A stretch of 64,000 bases of DNA from Nitrosospira sp. 56-18 (lineage in GTDB: Bacteria; Pseudomonadota; Gammaproteobacteria; Burkholderiales; Nitrosomonadaceae). Below, one piece after another: positions 51,628 to 64,000 of this stretch. The notes below the pieces were generated by a model. The model was not told where the DNA came from and did no database searches. It worked only from the letters and a program-made list of their open reading frames with translations. The translations under genes and the position numbers were made by a program. The stretch spans positions 180,765 through 244,764 of the forward strand of contig MKVR01000050.1 of the NCBI GenBank assembly GCA_001899235.1. Direction: 5' to 3'. The stretch's first letter is position 1; every line of letters begins with the position of its first letter.

Positions 51628-52776
51628 ATGATTCGACCCTTTCGCCGCATCCGGCTATTCATCATTTTGACAACGTTGCTGCTGAGCGGGTGGATTTGGT
51701 ACTGGCAATCCGGATCAGACTCGCAGCAGGGTCGATATAAAACTCAGACGATTGACCGTGGCGACATTCTTCAGAGCATTTCCGCCAATGGCACGCTCAA
51801 TCCTGTAGTCCTGGTGAATGTAGGTACACAGGTGTCCGGCACCGTATACCGCCTTCATGCAGACTTCAACGATAGAGTGAAGGCGGGCGATATGCTGGCG
51901 GAACTTGATCCGGCACTTTTTCAGGCTCAACTGCGGCAATCGGAAGCAAATGTCGCCAATGACCATGTTGCGTTAAAGCTGGCCCAGAGAAGAATGGCGC
52001 GCAACCGCGCGCTGGTGGAGAAAGGCTTCATTTCCGGGGACGCGCTGGATGCGGTCGAACAACAACTGGAGGTTGCGCGCGCCCAGTTGGCCGTGGATAA
52101 CGCGCAACTTGCCCGGGATCGTACCAACCTCAATTACAGCGTTATACGCTCCCCGATTTCGGGCATAGTGATAGCGCGCAACGTGGATGTGGGCCAGACC
52201 GTGGCGGCAAGTTTCCAGACACCCACGCTATTTCAGATCGCCAATGATCTGCGTCAGATGCAGATCGATACCAGTGTCGCGGAAGCCGATATCGGCCAAC
52301 TGCATCTCCACCAGGTGGTGCATTTCACTGTGGATGCGTTCCAGGAACGGGAATTTGCAGGGGTGGTAAAGCAGCTACGGCTTAATCCCACCATTCAGCA
52401 GAATGTCGTTTCGTATAACGTCGTGGTTGCAGTAGCCAACGATGATGAAACCTTGCTGCCCGGCATGACCGCCAATGTACGATTCACGGTGGAGCAAAAA
52501 CAAAACGTATTGCGCGTGCCCAACGCAGCGCTGCGCTACAAACCGGCCGAAACAGACGTCGATCCAACTTCGGCAAGCAAGCCAATCGAAGGCAAGCGCC
52601 TGCTTTATCGACTCGAGGGAAGCCATCGTGTTCCCGTGTATGTCAAGACAGGGATTGCCGATAATAACTTCACCGAAATTGTCGAAGGAGATATCAAGGA
52701 AGGCGATGAATTGATAATTCGTGAAATGGGCGATAAGGACAAGTCCGGCAGCAAATTCAGATTCAGAATGTTTTAA
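51628..52776 (+). CDS. macA: MacA-type periplasmic adaptor subunit
   Basis: TIDRGDILQSISANGTLNPVVLVNVGTQVSGTVYRLHADFNDRVKAGDMLAELDPALFQAQL; followed by MacB-type genes. Confidence 0.88.
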   Translation: MIRPFRRIRLFIILTTLLLSGWIWYWQSGSDSQQGRYKTQTIDRGDILQSISANGTLNPVVLVNVGTQVSGTVYRLHADFNDRVKAGDMLAELDPALFQAQLRQSEANVANDHVALKLAQRRMARNRALVEKGFISGDALDAVEQQLEVARAQLAVDNAQLARDRTNLNYSVIRSPISGIVIARNVDVGQTVAASFQTPTLFQIANDLRQMQIDTSVAEADIGQLHLHQVVHFTVDAFQEREFAGVVKQLRLNPTIQQNVVSYNVVVAVANDDETLLPGMTANVRFTVEQKQNVLRVPNAALRYKPAETDVDPTSASKPIEGKRLLYRLEGSHRVPVYVKTGIADNNFTEIVEGDIKEGDELIIREMGDKDKSGSKFRFRMF

Positions 52777-52794
52777 CGACTCACGGATTTCTCG

Positions 52795-53535
52795 GTGATG
52801 CTGCTTCAACAGGATAACCCCGGTGCATCCTTGATCAAGGTGGAGAATCTTTCCAAGACTTATAGCCTGGAAACGGGAGTCAAAGGAAATGGATCAGTCA
52901 ACAGCCAGGTTCTGTTCGAAGTCAACCTCACTATTTCACGAGGGGAATTCGTTGCCATCATGGGACATTCCGGGTCGGGGAAATCGACACTGATGAATAT
53001 ACTCGGCTGCCTGGATACGCCGACCCATGGCCAATATTGGCTTGACGGGAGGAATGTCGCGTTCTTGTCCGATGATGAGCTCGCGCTTGTGCGCAACCGC
53101 AAGATCGGCTTCGTATTCCAGGGATTTAATTTGCTCAAGCGAATGACGGCCCTGGATAATGTTGCAGCTCCGCTGCTTTATGCCGGCGTTGGCCGATCGG
53201 AAAGCCGCAAACGCGCATTGCAGTTGCTGAGTCAGACTGGCTTGGGCAACTTCGCGGCATACCAGCCTACCCAGCTGTCCGGAGGACAGCAGCAGCGCGT
53301 TGCCATCAGCCGTGCGCTCATCAATGATCCGCCCCTGATACTCGCCGACGAGCCAACCGGTAATCTCGACACCCAGACCAGCCGTGAAATCATGGCAATC
53401 TTCGAGCAACTCAATCGGGAACGGGGCATCACGGTCGTGATCGTTACCCATGAAGATGATATCGCCGCCTTTACCCGGCGGCTGGTGCGTTTGAAGGATG
53501 GAAGAGTAGTGCACGATGGAAAGGTGTCGGCATGA
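52795..53535 (+). CDS. MacB-type ABC transporter ATP-binding protein
   Basis: [44 protein letters not shown]. Confidence 0.9.
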   Translation: MMLLQQDNPGASLIKVENLSKTYSLETGVKGNGSVNSQVLFEVNLTISRGEFVAIMGHSGSGKSTLMNILGCLDTPTHGQYWLDGRNVAFLSDDELALVRNRKIGFVFQGFNLLKRMTALDNVAAPLLYAGVGRSESRKRALQLLSQTGLGNFAAYQPTQLSGGQQQRVAISRALINDPPLILADEPTGNLDTQTSREIMAIFEQLNRERGITVVIVTHEDDIAAFTRRLVRLKDGRVVHDGKVSA

Positions 53536-54755
53536 ATCTCTTTGCTATCATAGGAGAGGCGCTACGCGCCTTGCGGCTTAATCGGCTGCGCACCAGCTTG
53601 ACCATGCTGGGCATGATCATAGGCGTGGCTGCCGTGGTACTGATGCTCGCGGTCGGACAGGGAGCGCAGACCATGGTCAACCAGGCTATCGCTTCCATAG
53701 GAAGCAACCTGTTTATCGTCGTGCCCGGTGCCACATCTTCCGGAGCATTGCGTTCAGCTGCCGGCAGCGTGCAGACACTGACCATGGCCGATGCGCAGGC
53801 TATTGCTCACCTGCCCTCGGTCAAGGCTACCGCCCCGCTCGTCACCGGAACCGCACAACTCAACTACGGAGCCAATAACTGGAGCACGTCTGTTACGGGG
53901 GTCACGCCCGACTACTTCAGCGTGCGCGAATGGCCTGCCGAGAGCGGCGCATTGTTCACCGATACGGATTTGCGTTCCGCCTCGCGCATCGTGATGCTGG
54001 GCCAGCTTACCGCGAAGAACCTGTTTGGGGACGAAGATCCCACGGGAAAAACGGTTCGCATCAAGAATAGTCCTTTTGTGGTCGCAGGCGTCCTGGCTCC
54101 CAAGGGGCAGAGCCTGGATGGCCGCGATCAGGACGATTCGGTGTTTATTCCCATCACTACGGGACAGCGTCAGATCTTCGGGAACCAGTTCCCCGGAACA
54201 ATACGATTTCTCATGGTCCAGGGCATCTCAGCGGAGGCCATGGATGAGGCGGAAGTCGAGATCAACCAGCTGCTGCGCCAGCGTCACCGTATAGCCGAGG
54301 GAATGGAAAACGACTTCACGGTGCGCAACATGGCCGCCATTGCCGCAGTGGCTACCGGAGCGGCCAAGGTCATGTCTCTCATGCTTGGCGCCATTGCCTC
54401 GGTATCGCTGCTGGTCGGAGGCATTGGCATCATGAATATCATGCTGGTATCCGTCACCGAACGAACCCGGGAAATCGGCATACGCATGGCTATTGGAGCA
54501 AACCGGCGCGCAATCCTTGCGCAATTCCTGCTGGAAGCCCTGGTAATCTGCATCCTGGGCGGAGTTATCGGAGTCGCGCTCGGAATCGGCGGAGCCTGGG
54601 CGGTCAGTCACGCTACCGACATGATAATTGTGATCACCTTTGGAACGATATTGCTGGCGTTCGCTTTCGCTTCCGCCGTGGGGATTTTCTTCGGGTATTA
54701 CCCGGCCAGGAAAGCTGCTGCGCTTAAACCGGTGGAAGCCTTGAGGTATGAATGA
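53532..54755 (+). CDS. MacB-type ABC transporter permease
   Basis: EALRALRLNRLRTSLTMLGMIIGVAAVVLMLAVGQGAQ...ERTREIGIRMAIGANRRAILAQFLLEALV...ARKAAALKPVEALRYE. Confidence 0.92.
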   Translation: MNLFAIIGEALRALRLNRLRTSLTMLGMIIGVAAVVLMLAVGQGAQTMVNQAIASIGSNLFIVVPGATSSGALRSAAGSVQTLTMADAQAIAHLPSVKATAPLVTGTAQLNYGANNWSTSVTGVTPDYFSVREWPAESGALFTDTDLRSASRIVMLGQLTAKNLFGDEDPTGKTVRIKNSPFVVAGVLAPKGQSLDGRDQDDSVFIPITTGQRQIFGNQFPGTIRFLMVQGISAEAMDEAEVEINQLLRQRHRIAEGMENDFTVRNMAAIAAVATGAAKVMSLMLGAIASVSLLVGGIGIMNIMLVSVTERTREIGIRMAIGANRRAILAQFLLEALVICILGGVIGVALGIGGAWAVSHATDMIIVITFGTILLAFAFASAVGIFFGYYPARKAAALKPVEALRYE

Positions 54756-54893
54756 GGCGAGGATCTTAAATAAAAGGGGCCGACGTCACACTGGGGAAAG
54801 TGAGAACATCGGCCTGTCTGGGATGATCAATTCAATTCCTTATTAAAGTCATAGGTTGATCCTTATCAGTAGATCTACTCGGGGTATATGGCC

Positions 54894-54974
54894 TTACTCT
54901 TTCCTGCCATCCTTGGACATGAAGAACCAAGCAACGACAGCACCTATACCTACCACCAAAATTGCCATTTCCAT
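54894..54974 (-). CDS. Candidate 26-aa single-TM small protein MEMAILVVGIGAVVAWFFMSKDGRKE
   Basis: AAGGAG Shine-Dalgarno 6 nt before ATG; hydrophobic helix followed by charged KDGRKE tail. Confidence 0.55.
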   Translation of the reverse strand: MEMAILVVGIGAVVAWFFMSKDGRKE

Positions 54975-55150
54975 GATTTTCTCCTTAAAGAAAATGAGAT
55001 GTTCAAGAATCTGACCAGCTTGATGATCATCTACCGCATAGAACGTTTTCACTTCCGGTCTGAAAACCCGGACACCTCCCATTATCAAAGAGTACAATTT
55101 GCGGAAAAATTCATTACCTCCGCAATTGATTAGAGGCGGTCCAAAATGAA

Positions 55151-55177
55151 AAGTTTCACGCTCAGGTGAAATTTTTT
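55151..55177. terminator. Hairpin aagtttcac-gctcag-gtgaaattt with T-tract, downstream of glmS
   Basis: Inverted repeat with flanking A/T tracts in the glmS 3' region. Confidence 0.6.
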
Positions 55178-55266
55178 AAAAAAAATGAAACACCGATTTA
55201 TACCGGCGAACTCGCTTTTATAGTCCGGCTAAAACAGCGTTATGCCTTTCGCGAGGCAGGCGCACG

Positions 55267-57111
55267 TTATTCGACTGTCACCGACTTTGCCAGATTCCTC
55301 GGTTTGTCGACATCGGTGCCTTTTTGCAGCGCAACGTGATAGGCAAGCAATTGCAAGGGGATAGTATGGAGAATGGGACTCAGTGCACCAGCGTGCTCCG
55401 CCAGGCGGATGATGTGAACCCCCTCGCTTTCCTGGATTCGGGAATCGGCATCGGCAAATACATACAGTTCTCCGCCCCGTGCACGCACCTCCTGCAGATT
55501 GGATTTGAGTTTTTCCAGCAAGGCATCGTTCGGTGCGATCGCAACCACGGGCATATCCTTGTCTACAAGGGCGAGCGGACCGTGCTTCAACTCGCCCGCC
55601 GCGTAAGCTTCCGCATGGATATATGAGATTTCCTTGAGCTTGAGCGCTCCCTCCATCGCAATGGGATAATGCACTCCGCGTCCCAGGAATAGTGCATGCC
55701 GTTTTTCTGCAAATTGCTCGGCCCACTCGCGAACCTGCGGCTCTACCTGCAGAGTATGCTGCAACGCCACCGGCAGATGGCGCAATGCGGCGATAATGCC
55801 GCGCTCGCCTTCGCTCGACAGCTTGCCTCGCAGTTTGGCGAGCGTCATTGCCAGCAGCATCAATGAGGCAAGCTGGGTCGTAAACGCTTTGGTTGAAGCT
55901 ACGCCGATTTCTGGCCCGGCACGGGTAAGAAATCGCAGATTGGTCTGGCGCACCATCGCGCTCTCGGCCACATTGCAAATGGCGAGACTATGCGCGTGCC
56001 CCAGCGAACGGGCGTAGCTGAGCGCGGCGAGCGTATCCGCGGTTTCTCCCGACTGGGAAATGCCTACCACCAGTGTATGGGGATGTGCCACCGGGTCACG
56101 GTAGCGGTATTCGCTTGCAATTTCGACATTGCAATTCAGCCCCGCCAGCGTCTCCAGCCAGTAGCGTGCAACCAGCCCTGCATGATAACTGGTGCCGCAA
56201 GCAAGTATCAGAATGCTGTCTGTGTTGTTGAAAATGGTTTCCGCTTCGGTTCCGAACAAGTGTGGCGAGATGGATTGTGCATTGACCACCATTTCCAGCG
56301 TGTTTGCCACTACCCCAGGCTGCTCGAATATTTCCTTCTGCATGAAATGCGCGTAAGGGCCTAATTGCACCGCTTCGTTCGTCAATTCGCTTTCATGCAC
56401 GGTACGCACCACTTCCTTGCGCACTCTGTCGCGAACACTCACGATCCGGTAGCCATCGCGGCGCAATTCCGCGACATCGCCTTCTTCCAGGTAAATCATG
56501 TGCCTGGTGACCTGCAGCAACGCGGAGGCGTCGGAAGCGGCATAATTCCCGGACTCACCTAATCCCAGTAGCAGTGGCGCGCCGTTTCGGGAAACGATTA
56601 TCCGTTCAGGATGCGCCTCTTCCATAACGGCGATGGCATACGCCCCCTGGAGTTCGTTCACCGAGCGGCACACTGCTTCAAACAGATCCGATGTTTCCCT
56701 CAGTTTGTACGTAATGAGATGGGCGATCACTTCCGTATCCGTATCCGACGTGAACTCGAATCCTTCGCCTTGCAGATGCCCACGCAGCATTTCATGGTTT
56801 TCGATGATGCCATTGTGCACTACGGCAACCTTCGAGATTTCGCCGGAAAAATGCGGGTGGGCGTTGCGTTCGGAAGGCGCGCCATGGGTAGCCCAACGGG
56901 TATGGGCTATCCCTATTTCTCCATGAAAATCCTGCTCCTCCGCCAGCCTGCTGAGTTCCGCGACCCGGCCCGTAGTGCGCAAGCGATGCAATCCGCCATT
57001 CATGAGCGCGAGGCCAGCGGAGTCATAGCCGCGATATTCCAGGCGCCGCAAACCCTCCAGCAGCGTGGGAACGATATTAGTCCGGGCGACTGCGCCCACT
57101 ATTCCACACAT
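55267..57111 (-). CDS. glmS: Glutamine--fructose-6-phosphate aminotransferase (isomerizing)
   Basis: [33 protein letters not shown]...; C-terminal NLAKSVTVE. Confidence 0.97.
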   Translation of the reverse strand: MCGIVGAVARTNIVPTLLEGLRRLEYRGYDSAGLALMNGGLHRLRTTGRVAELSRLAEEQDFHGEIGIAHTRWATHGAPSERNAHPHFSGEISKVAVVHNGIIENHEMLRGHLQGEGFEFTSDTDTEVIAHLITYKLRETSDLFEAVCRSVNELQGAYAIAVMEEAHPERIIVSRNGAPLLLGLGESGNYAASDASALLQVTRHMIYLEEGDVAELRRDGYRIVSVRDRVRKEVVRTVHESELTNEAVQLGPYAHFMQKEIFEQPGVVANTLEMVVNAQSISPHLFGTEAETIFNNTDSILILACGTSYHAGLVARYWLETLAGLNCNVEIASEYRYRDPVAHPHTLVVGISQSGETADTLAALSYARSLGHAHSLAICNVAESAMVRQTNLRFLTRAGPEIGVASTKAFTTQLASLMLLAMTLAKLRGKLSSEGERGIIAALRHLPVALQHTLQVEPQVREWAEQFAEKRHALFLGRGVHYPIAMEGALKLKEISYIHAEAYAAGELKHGPLALVDKDMPVVAIAPNDALLEKLKSNLQEVRARGGELYVFADADSRIQESEGVHIIRLAEHAGALSPILHTIPLQLLAYHVALQKGTDVDKPRNLAKSVTVE

Positions 57112-57170
57112 CGATATTTTTCCTCCGCTGCCGCAGCCCCGAAAATTACTGGAATGAATGAAGTCATCGC

Positions 57171-58583
57171 CTAGCTGTCATGCTTGTTCTTGGTTGTCCG
57201 TGTGCCCTTGGTACCCTGGACACCCTTGACCGGACGGGTCCATCCTTCAATGCTCGTTTGCCTCGCACGCGACAAAGTCAATTTCTCGGGAGGCGTATCC
57301 CTCGTTATCGTTGATCCCGCGCCGATGGTAGAGCCGCGGGATATCGTCACCGGCGCCACCAGCTGCGTATCGGAGCCGACAAAAACGTCATCCTCGATAA
57401 CTGTCTGGTACTTGTTGGCACCATCATAATTGCAAGTAATCGTTCCAGCGCCGATATTCACGTGCCGCCCGATAATGGAATCACCGATGTAACTCAAGTG
57501 ATTCGCCTTGCTGCCGGCAGCGATGGTGCTATTCTTGACTTCCACGAAATTGCCGACGTGGACATCATCGGCGAGAGCGGTGCCTGGACGGATGCGGGCG
57601 TAAGGACCAACGCGACAGTTTTTTCCTATTTCCGCTGCTTCGATCAGGCTGAACGGCGCGATAGTCGAACCCGCCGCGATTCTGACGTTTTTCAGAATGC
57701 TGTAAGCGCCCACTTTCACCCCATCCTCCAGCCGCACGCTGCCCTCGAATATGCAGCCGATGTCGATTTCTACATCGGTACCGCAATCCAGATGCCCGCG
57801 AATATCGATGCGGTCCATATCGGCCAGGGTGACGCCTTGATCCAGCAAGTTTTTTGCGTACTCATGCTGGTAGACGCGTTCAAGCGAAGTGAGCTGCGCC
57901 TTGCTATTGACTCCTACTGTTTCCCAGGCGTGGACTGGCTGCGCCGTTTTTATCCGGACGCCATCTCCGGAAGCCCTTGCGACGATATCGGTAAGATAAT
58001 ATTCCTTTTGCGCATTGTTATTTTCCAGCTTGTGCAGCCAGTCATGGAGATGCGAATTGGGAATTGCCATAATACCTGTATTGATTTCCCGGATCCTTCG
58101 CTGCTGTTCGCTCGCGTCCTTCTCTTCGACAATGGCGATGACTTCGCCTTTTTCATTGCGCAAAATTCTGCCGTAGCCCGTCGGGTCGTCCAGTTCCACC
58201 GTCAGCAGTGCAAGGTTTTCCGGTTCCGCCGCTGCAAGCAGCTTGCGAAGAGCTCCCACGCTGATCAAGGGCACGTCCCCATATAAAACCAGCGTCTTGC
58301 CCTCTGAATCGAGATGGGCCAATGCCTGCATGACGGCGTGGCCCGTACCTAGCTGCGGACTCTGAAGCACCCACGTAATCGTTTCATCGGCAATCGCCTG
58401 TGGCACCGCTTCTCCACCATGTCCATAGACGACGCAAATCCGCTTCGGCGACAGGGTTCGAGCCGTCTCCAGCACGTGCATCAGCAACGGCTTGCCCGCC
58501 AGTGGATGCAAAACTTTTGGCAATGCGGAGCGCATGCGCTTGCCCAGTCCTGCCGCAAGGATAACAATGTTCAATTCAGACAC
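57171..58583 (-). CDS. glmU: Bifunctional UDP-GlcNAc pyrophosphorylase / GlcN-1-P acetyltransferase
   Basis: [35 protein letters not shown]; left-handed beta-helix C-terminus. Confidence 0.96.
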   Translation of the reverse strand: MSELNIVILAAGLGKRMRSALPKVLHPLAGKPLLMHVLETARTLSPKRICVVYGHGGEAVPQAIADETITWVLQSPQLGTGHAVMQALAHLDSEGKTLVLYGDVPLISVGALRKLLAAAEPENLALLTVELDDPTGYGRILRNEKGEVIAIVEEKDASEQQRRIREINTGIMAIPNSHLHDWLHKLENNNAQKEYYLTDIVARASGDGVRIKTAQPVHAWETVGVNSKAQLTSLERVYQHEYAKNLLDQGVTLADMDRIDIRGHLDCGTDVEIDIGCIFEGSVRLEDGVKVGAYSILKNVRIAAGSTIAPFSLIEAAEIGKNCRVGPYARIRPGTALADDVHVGNFVEVKNSTIAAGSKANHLSYIGDSIIGRHVNIGAGTITCNYDGANKYQTVIEDDVFVGSDTQLVAPVTISRGSTIGAGSTITRDTPPEKLTLSRARQTSIEGWTRPVKGVQGTKGTRTTKNKHDS

Positions 58584-58755
58584 GTGATTGAAAAGAGAAA
58601 TGAGGAAGAACAGAAAGGAACAGCCCGAACCAATTCTTTAATATCCGGGCAGCCGGCAGCATCTAATTTATCACATCAGCCGCATAAATCCAAACCCACC
58701 CTCTTCGGGCGGCACTGGCATCCTGCGCGAGATTGTACGAGGCGCCCGTTGCGTC

Positions 58756-58868
58756 CCTAAATCCGGCCGCTGACCGCTCATTTCCGTTTTAGAGCTGTGA
58801 TCCGCAAAGACTTTCGCGGCACTCGACGTTCACCCATATGGTGAGTTCGCTACAGGGGCGGATTTAGG
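58756..58868 (-). mobile_element. Internally deleted family A MITE copy 3 (113 bp core), inverted relative to copies 1 and 2
   Basis: CCTAAATCCGG...GGATTTAGG; rc matches the right arm of copies 1/2 up to GTTCGCTACAGG, then jumps to the opposite terminus. Confidence 0.82.
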
Positions 58869-58894
58869 ATGGTTACAGCCTTTGAGTAAAGCGG

Positions 58895-58918
58895 AAAAAA
58901 AAGGCAGCCATAGCCGCC
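58895..58918 (-). terminator. Intrinsic terminator of the atp operon
   Basis: Minus strand GGCGGC-TATG-GCTGCC followed by T8, 24 nt after the atpC stop. Confidence 0.85.
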
Positions 58919-58941
58919 TGCGGAAGTAAGAGCACAACTGC

Positions 58942-59373
58942 CTAATGGCCGCGTTTTCGCAGCTTCTGAATTGCCGCCAGTTGCGCTATCGCTTCGCTCA
59001 GCTCCGCCTGGGCCCGAGCATAATCCATTGCGGAGGCCCTGTCTTTCATGGCTTCCTCCGCCCTTTTCTTTGCATCGATTGCCTTCATTTCGTCGAGATT
59101 AGCTCCACGCACGGCCGTATCGGCCAGAATAGTAACGACATCCGGCTGGATCTCGAGCATGCCGCCGGAAACGTATACCAGCTCTTCTTCCTGGAGGGGA
59201 GCCTTGATGCGCACTGACCCAGGTTTGATACGGGTCAGCATTGGCGTATGCTGAGGATAAACACCCACCTCTCCCGCCTCTGCCGGAGCGACCAAAAACT
59301 CGGCAGGACCGGAATAAATGGATTCCTCCGCACTTACAATATCAACGTGAAACACACCCATTTTAGCTTCCAT
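58942..59373 (-). CDS. atpC: F0F1 ATP synthase epsilon subunit
   Basis: [49 protein letters not shown]. Confidence 0.96.
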   Translation of the reverse strand: MEAKMGVFHVDIVSAEESIYSGPAEFLVAPAEAGEVGVYPQHTPMLTRIKPGSVRIKAPLQEEELVYVSGGMLEIQPDVVTILADTAVRGANLDEMKAIDAKKRAEEAMKDRASAMDYARAQAELSEAIAQLAAIQKLRKRGH

Positions 59374-59425
59374 TAATTATGCGCAAGTACCCACGCAGGT
59401 CATCGCGGGCAGATCGTTGAAATCG

Positions 59426-60832
<1,407 letters not shown>

Positions 60833-61714
60833 TTAAACCGCAGCCGCGCCCCCGACGATTTCCGACAACTCCTTGGTGATCGCAGCCTGGCGCGATTTGT
60901 TGTAAATCAATGTCAATTCATTGATCACGTTGCCGGCATTATCGGAAGCCGCTTTCATCGCGACCATGCGTGCGGACTGCTCGGATGCCATGTTTTCCGT
61001 CAGCGCCTGATAAATCAGGGCCTCGACGTACCGCACCATGATATCGTCGATGACCGGCTTCGCTTCCGGCTCGTAAATATAGTCCCATACCCCCCGCTGT
61101 CCCTTGGGGCCCTCTCCTCCCTTCAGACGCTCGTCGGAAAGGGGAAGCAACTGCTCCATCACGGGTTCCTGCTTCATGGTATTAAGGAAGCGCGTGTAGA
61201 AAAGGTAAACGCGATCGAAACGGTCCTGGGTATACCCATCCAGGATGACCTTTACCGCGCCAATCAGCTTCTCGATATCCGGCTTGTCTCCCAGGCCAAC
61301 CACGTGGGAAATCACATTGGCGCCGAGCCGATTCATGAAGCCAAAGCCCTTGTTCCCGATGCAGCAGACTTCTATCTGCTCGCCTTCCGCTTCCCATGCC
61401 TTCATCCTGCCGAGCGCCATGCGCAACACGTTGGTATTGAGGCCGCCGCATAACCCCTTGTCGGACGTAACCACCACAATGCCTACGCGTTTCACCGTAT
61501 CCCGTTCCACCAGAAACGGATGCCGGTATTCGGTATAGGCCCGGCTCATGTGCGCGGCCACATTACGGATCTTTTCGCCGTAAGGCCGTGCTTTTTTCAT
61601 ACGCTCCTGCGCCTTGCGCATCTTCGAAGCAGCCACCATTTCCATGGCGCGCGTGATCTTCTGCGTATTTTTTACGCTTTTGATCTTGTTGCGAATTTCT
61701 CTGCTGCCGGCCAT
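60833..61714 (-). CDS. atpG: F0F1 ATP synthase gamma subunit
   Basis: [36 protein letters not shown]. Confidence 0.97.
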   Translation of the reverse strand: MAGSREIRNKIKSVKNTQKITRAMEMVAASKMRKAQERMKKARPYGEKIRNVAAHMSRAYTEYRHPFLVERDTVKRVGIVVVTSDKGLCGGLNTNVLRMALGRMKAWEAEGEQIEVCCIGNKGFGFMNRLGANVISHVVGLGDKPDIEKLIGAVKVILDGYTQDRFDRVYLFYTRFLNTMKQEPVMEQLLPLSDERLKGGEGPKGQRGVWDYIYEPEAKPVIDDIMVRYVEALIYQALTENMASEQSARMVAMKAASDNAGNVINELTLIYNKSRQAAITKELSEIVGGAAAV

Positions 61715-61717
61715 CGG

Positions 61718-63259
61718 TCAATAGGTTCCGTTCTTTTTGAAATCCTGGATCGCAGCATCGAGCTCCTTCTCGGTTGCGGCATCGAGGTCCTTGGTGGATT
61801 CTATCCTCTCCATGATGGAAGCGTACTTGCTGCGTATGTAGCCTTTGAGCGCGGATTCGAACGCCAGCGCACGTTTCACGTCGACATCATCGAGATATCC
61901 CTTGTTGACGGCAAACAGCGTGAGAGCCATTTCGGAAACGCTCAAGGTCGCGTACTGGGGTTGCTTCATCAACTCCGTCACCATCTTGCCGCGCTCCAGC
62001 TGCTTGCGCGTCGCCTCATCGAGATCGGACGCAAACTGCGCAAACGCCGCAAGCTCCCGATACTGCGCCAGGGCGAGGCGAACACCACCGCCGAGCTTCT
62101 TGATGACCTTCGTCTGTGCGGCTCCCCCAACCCGGGACACCGAGACGCCGGCATTGATAGCTGGCCGGATGCCGGCGTTGAACAGATCGGTCTCCAGGAA
62201 GATCTGGCCATCGGTAATCGAAATGACGTTGGTGGGAACAAACGCGGTCACGTCCCCCGCCTGGGTCTCGATCACGGGAAGCGCAGTGAGAGACCCTGTC
62301 TTGCCCTTCACGGCGCCATTCGTCACCTTTTCCACGTATGCAGCGCTGACCCGCGCAGCCCGTTCCAGCAAGCGGGAGTGCAGGTAGAACACGTCGCCCG
62401 GATAGGCTTCGCGTCCGGGTGGACGGCGCAGGAGCAGGGAGATCTGCCGGTAGGCCCATGCCTGTTTCGTCAAATCATCGTAAATGATGAGGGCGTCCCT
62501 GCCCGTGTCGCGGAAGTACTCGCCCATGGTGCAGCCGGAATAAGGCGCGATGAACTGCATTGCCGCCGACTCGGACGCCGTGGCCGCCACCACGATGGTA
62601 TATTCCATCGCGCCATGCTCTTCCAGCTTCCGCACCACGTTGTTGATGGACGATGCTTTCTGTCCGATGGCGACGTAGATGCACGTCATGTTTTCGCCTT
62701 TCTGATTGATGATCGCATCCACTGCAACCGCGGTCTTGCCGGTCTGGCGATCACCGATGATCAGCTCGCGCTGGCCCCGCCCCACGGGAACCATGGCATC
62801 GATGGATTTGAGGCCGGTCTGCACCGGCTGATTCACCGATTGCCGCCAGATCACGCCGGGAGCAATTTTTTCGATGGGCTCGGAGCGCTGGCTGGCAATG
62901 GGGCCCTTGCCGTCTATGGGCTGGCCCAGCGCGTTGACCACTCGGCCAACCAATTCTTCGCCGACCGGAACCTCAAGAATACGGCCGGTACATTTGACGG
63001 TGTCGCCTTCCGTAATGTGCTCATAAGCGCCCATGATCACCGCGCCTACCGAGTCGCGTTCCAGGTTGAGCGCCAAGCCGAAGGTGTTGCCGGGGAATTC
63101 CAGCATCTCGCCCTGCATGACATCGGAGAGACCATGGACGCGTACGATGCCGTCGGTTACGGAAACGATGGTCCCCTGGGTGCGCACTTCCGCGGTGGCG
63201 CCTAAGCCCTCTATTCTGCTTTTAATCAGCTCACTGATTTCGGATGGATTCAAGTGCAT
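61718..63259 (-). CDS. atpA: F0F1 ATP synthase alpha subunit
   Basis: [53 protein letters not shown]. Confidence 0.97.
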   Translation of the reverse strand: MHLNPSEISELIKSRIEGLGATAEVRTQGTIVSVTDGIVRVHGLSDVMQGEMLEFPGNTFGLALNLERDSVGAVIMGAYEHITEGDTVKCTGRILEVPVGEELVGRVVNALGQPIDGKGPIASQRSEPIEKIAPGVIWRQSVNQPVQTGLKSIDAMVPVGRGQRELIIGDRQTGKTAVAVDAIINQKGENMTCIYVAIGQKASSINNVVRKLEEHGAMEYTIVVAATASESAAMQFIAPYSGCTMGEYFRDTGRDALIIYDDLTKQAWAYRQISLLLRRPPGREAYPGDVFYLHSRLLERAARVSAAYVEKVTNGAVKGKTGSLTALPVIETQAGDVTAFVPTNVISITDGQIFLETDLFNAGIRPAINAGVSVSRVGGAAQTKVIKKLGGGVRLALAQYRELAAFAQFASDLDEATRKQLERGKMVTELMKQPQYATLSVSEMALTLFAVNKGYLDDVDVKRALAFESALKGYIRSKYASIMERIESTKDLDAATEKELDAAIQDFKKNGTY

Positions 63260-63273
63260 TTTTACAATAACTC

Positions 63274-63810
63274 CTAGCTTTTAAGTGCAATAGCCATGGC
63301 TTCCAGTTTGCCGCGCACGGAGGCGTCAAGCACTTCGTCACCGATTTCCACCTTCACGCCGCCTATCAATTCAGGATCGATGCTTACCGTCGCCTCTATC
63401 TTTCGCTTGAATCTGGTCTCCAGATCCGCGACCAGTTTCTTCAACTGCTCATCGCTTACCGGAAAGGCCGAGATAATTTTTGCTTCCAGCACGCCCTCAT
63501 ACTGCGTTTTCAATTGGTCGAACAACTCGCTCACCTCGGGCAATATCTCGATACGGCCATTTTCGGCAAGCAGCAATATGAAATTACGGCCCTCTTCATC
63601 GAACTTCTCGCCACCGACTTCCAGAAGCAATTCGCCCAGCCGTTTTGCGGGAACCTTGGGATTGCCGATAATCGCTCGCATGCTTTCGTCCACGGCCATT
63701 GCAGTAGCGAGTTGCAACATTGCAGACCAGGCCGGCAGCGTGCCATTGTTCCTGGCAAGCCTGAAAACAGCTTCGGCATAGGGGCGAGCGATGGTGCGGG
63801 CTTCAGCCAT
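63274..63810 (-). CDS. atpH: F0F1 ATP synthase delta subunit
   Basis: [19 protein letters not shown]...[25 protein letters not shown]. Confidence 0.96.
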   Translation of the reverse strand: MAEARTIARPYAEAVFRLARNNGTLPAWSAMLQLATAMAVDESMRAIIGNPKVPAKRLGELLLEVGGEKFDEEGRNFILLLAENGRIEILPEVSELFDQLKTQYEGVLEAKIISAFPVSDEQLKKLVADLETRFKRKIEATVSIDPELIGGVKVEIGDEVLDASVRGKLEAMAIALKS

Positions 63811-63813
63811 CGT

Positions 63814-64000
63814 TCAAAGCTCCGCTTTTATGGAAGCCAGCAGATCGGCGTGTGTTTTGGCATCCACTTCGCGGCGGAGGATTTTTGCCGCGCCCGCCAG
63901 GGCGAGATCCGCCACCTGCTGCCTCAAGGCCTCGCGCGCGCGGAATACCTCCTGCTCGACTTCGGCCTTCGCGCCCGTGAGAATGCGGCCACCTTCTTCC
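63814..64000 (-). CDS. atpF: F0F1 ATP synthase subunit b, C-terminal part (cut by window edge)
   Basis: Reverse strand reads [61 protein letters not shown]; operon position. Confidence 0.9.
   Translation of the reverse strand, partial: EEGGRILTGAKAEVEQEVFRAREALRQQVADLALAGAAKILRREVDAKTHADLLASIKAEL

Noticed and set aside
61520-63205. 561-aa plus-strand ORF opposite atpA/atpG
   Set aside because: Fully antisense to highly conserved atp genes; low-complexity His/Arg/Gly-rich composition typical of the antisense frame of GC-biased coding DNA.

Overview
The window looks like a betaproteobacterial chromosome, probably an ammonia oxidiser related to Nitrosospira/Nitrosomonas; that assignment is inferred from protein style and not searched. 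From left to right: the start of a dcw cluster (murE partial, ftsI, ftsL, rsmH, mraZ; minus strand); a RelA-type (p)ppGpp synthetase; comEC; a DUF2062 gene; lolD/lolC; a TonB-dependent receptor, a small His/Asp-rich membrane protein and a Fur-family regulator; a beta-helix protein and a very large VanZ + O-antigen-ligase-like fusion; a complete exosortase A (XrtA)/PEP-CTERM-type exopolysaccharide locus (about 20.8-37.9 kb, minus strand); tsaE and amiC; an HlyD/ABC exporter operon; NUDIX and GNAT-like genes; nadE, glnB and an M48 protease; a MacA/MacB-type exporter; glmS and glmU; and the atp operon (atpC to atpF, cut by the right edge). No CRISPR array, rRNA, tRNA or transposase gene was recognised. 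The most interesting unannotated structure is two families of small non-autonomous inverted-repeat elements. Family A (TIR CCTAAATCCGG, 225-231 bp) has two full copies whose 5-bp flanking repeats (ATCAT/ATCAA) coincide with the start codons of relA and an ABC permease, plus one internally deleted copy between atpC and glmU. Family B (TIR GGGAAGCGCTGAAYAAATC) has two inverted copies bracketing glnB, with TIRs abutting the stop codons of nadE and glnB and a possible remnant at amiC. Other signals are a shared TGCAAC-N3-GTTGCR palindrome before the Fur-family gene and the TonB receptor gene, a C9 homopolymer inside the TonB receptor CDS, a 26-aa membrane micro-ORF with a strong Shine-Dalgarno, an MraZ-type operator, and an array of hairpins between convergent genes.
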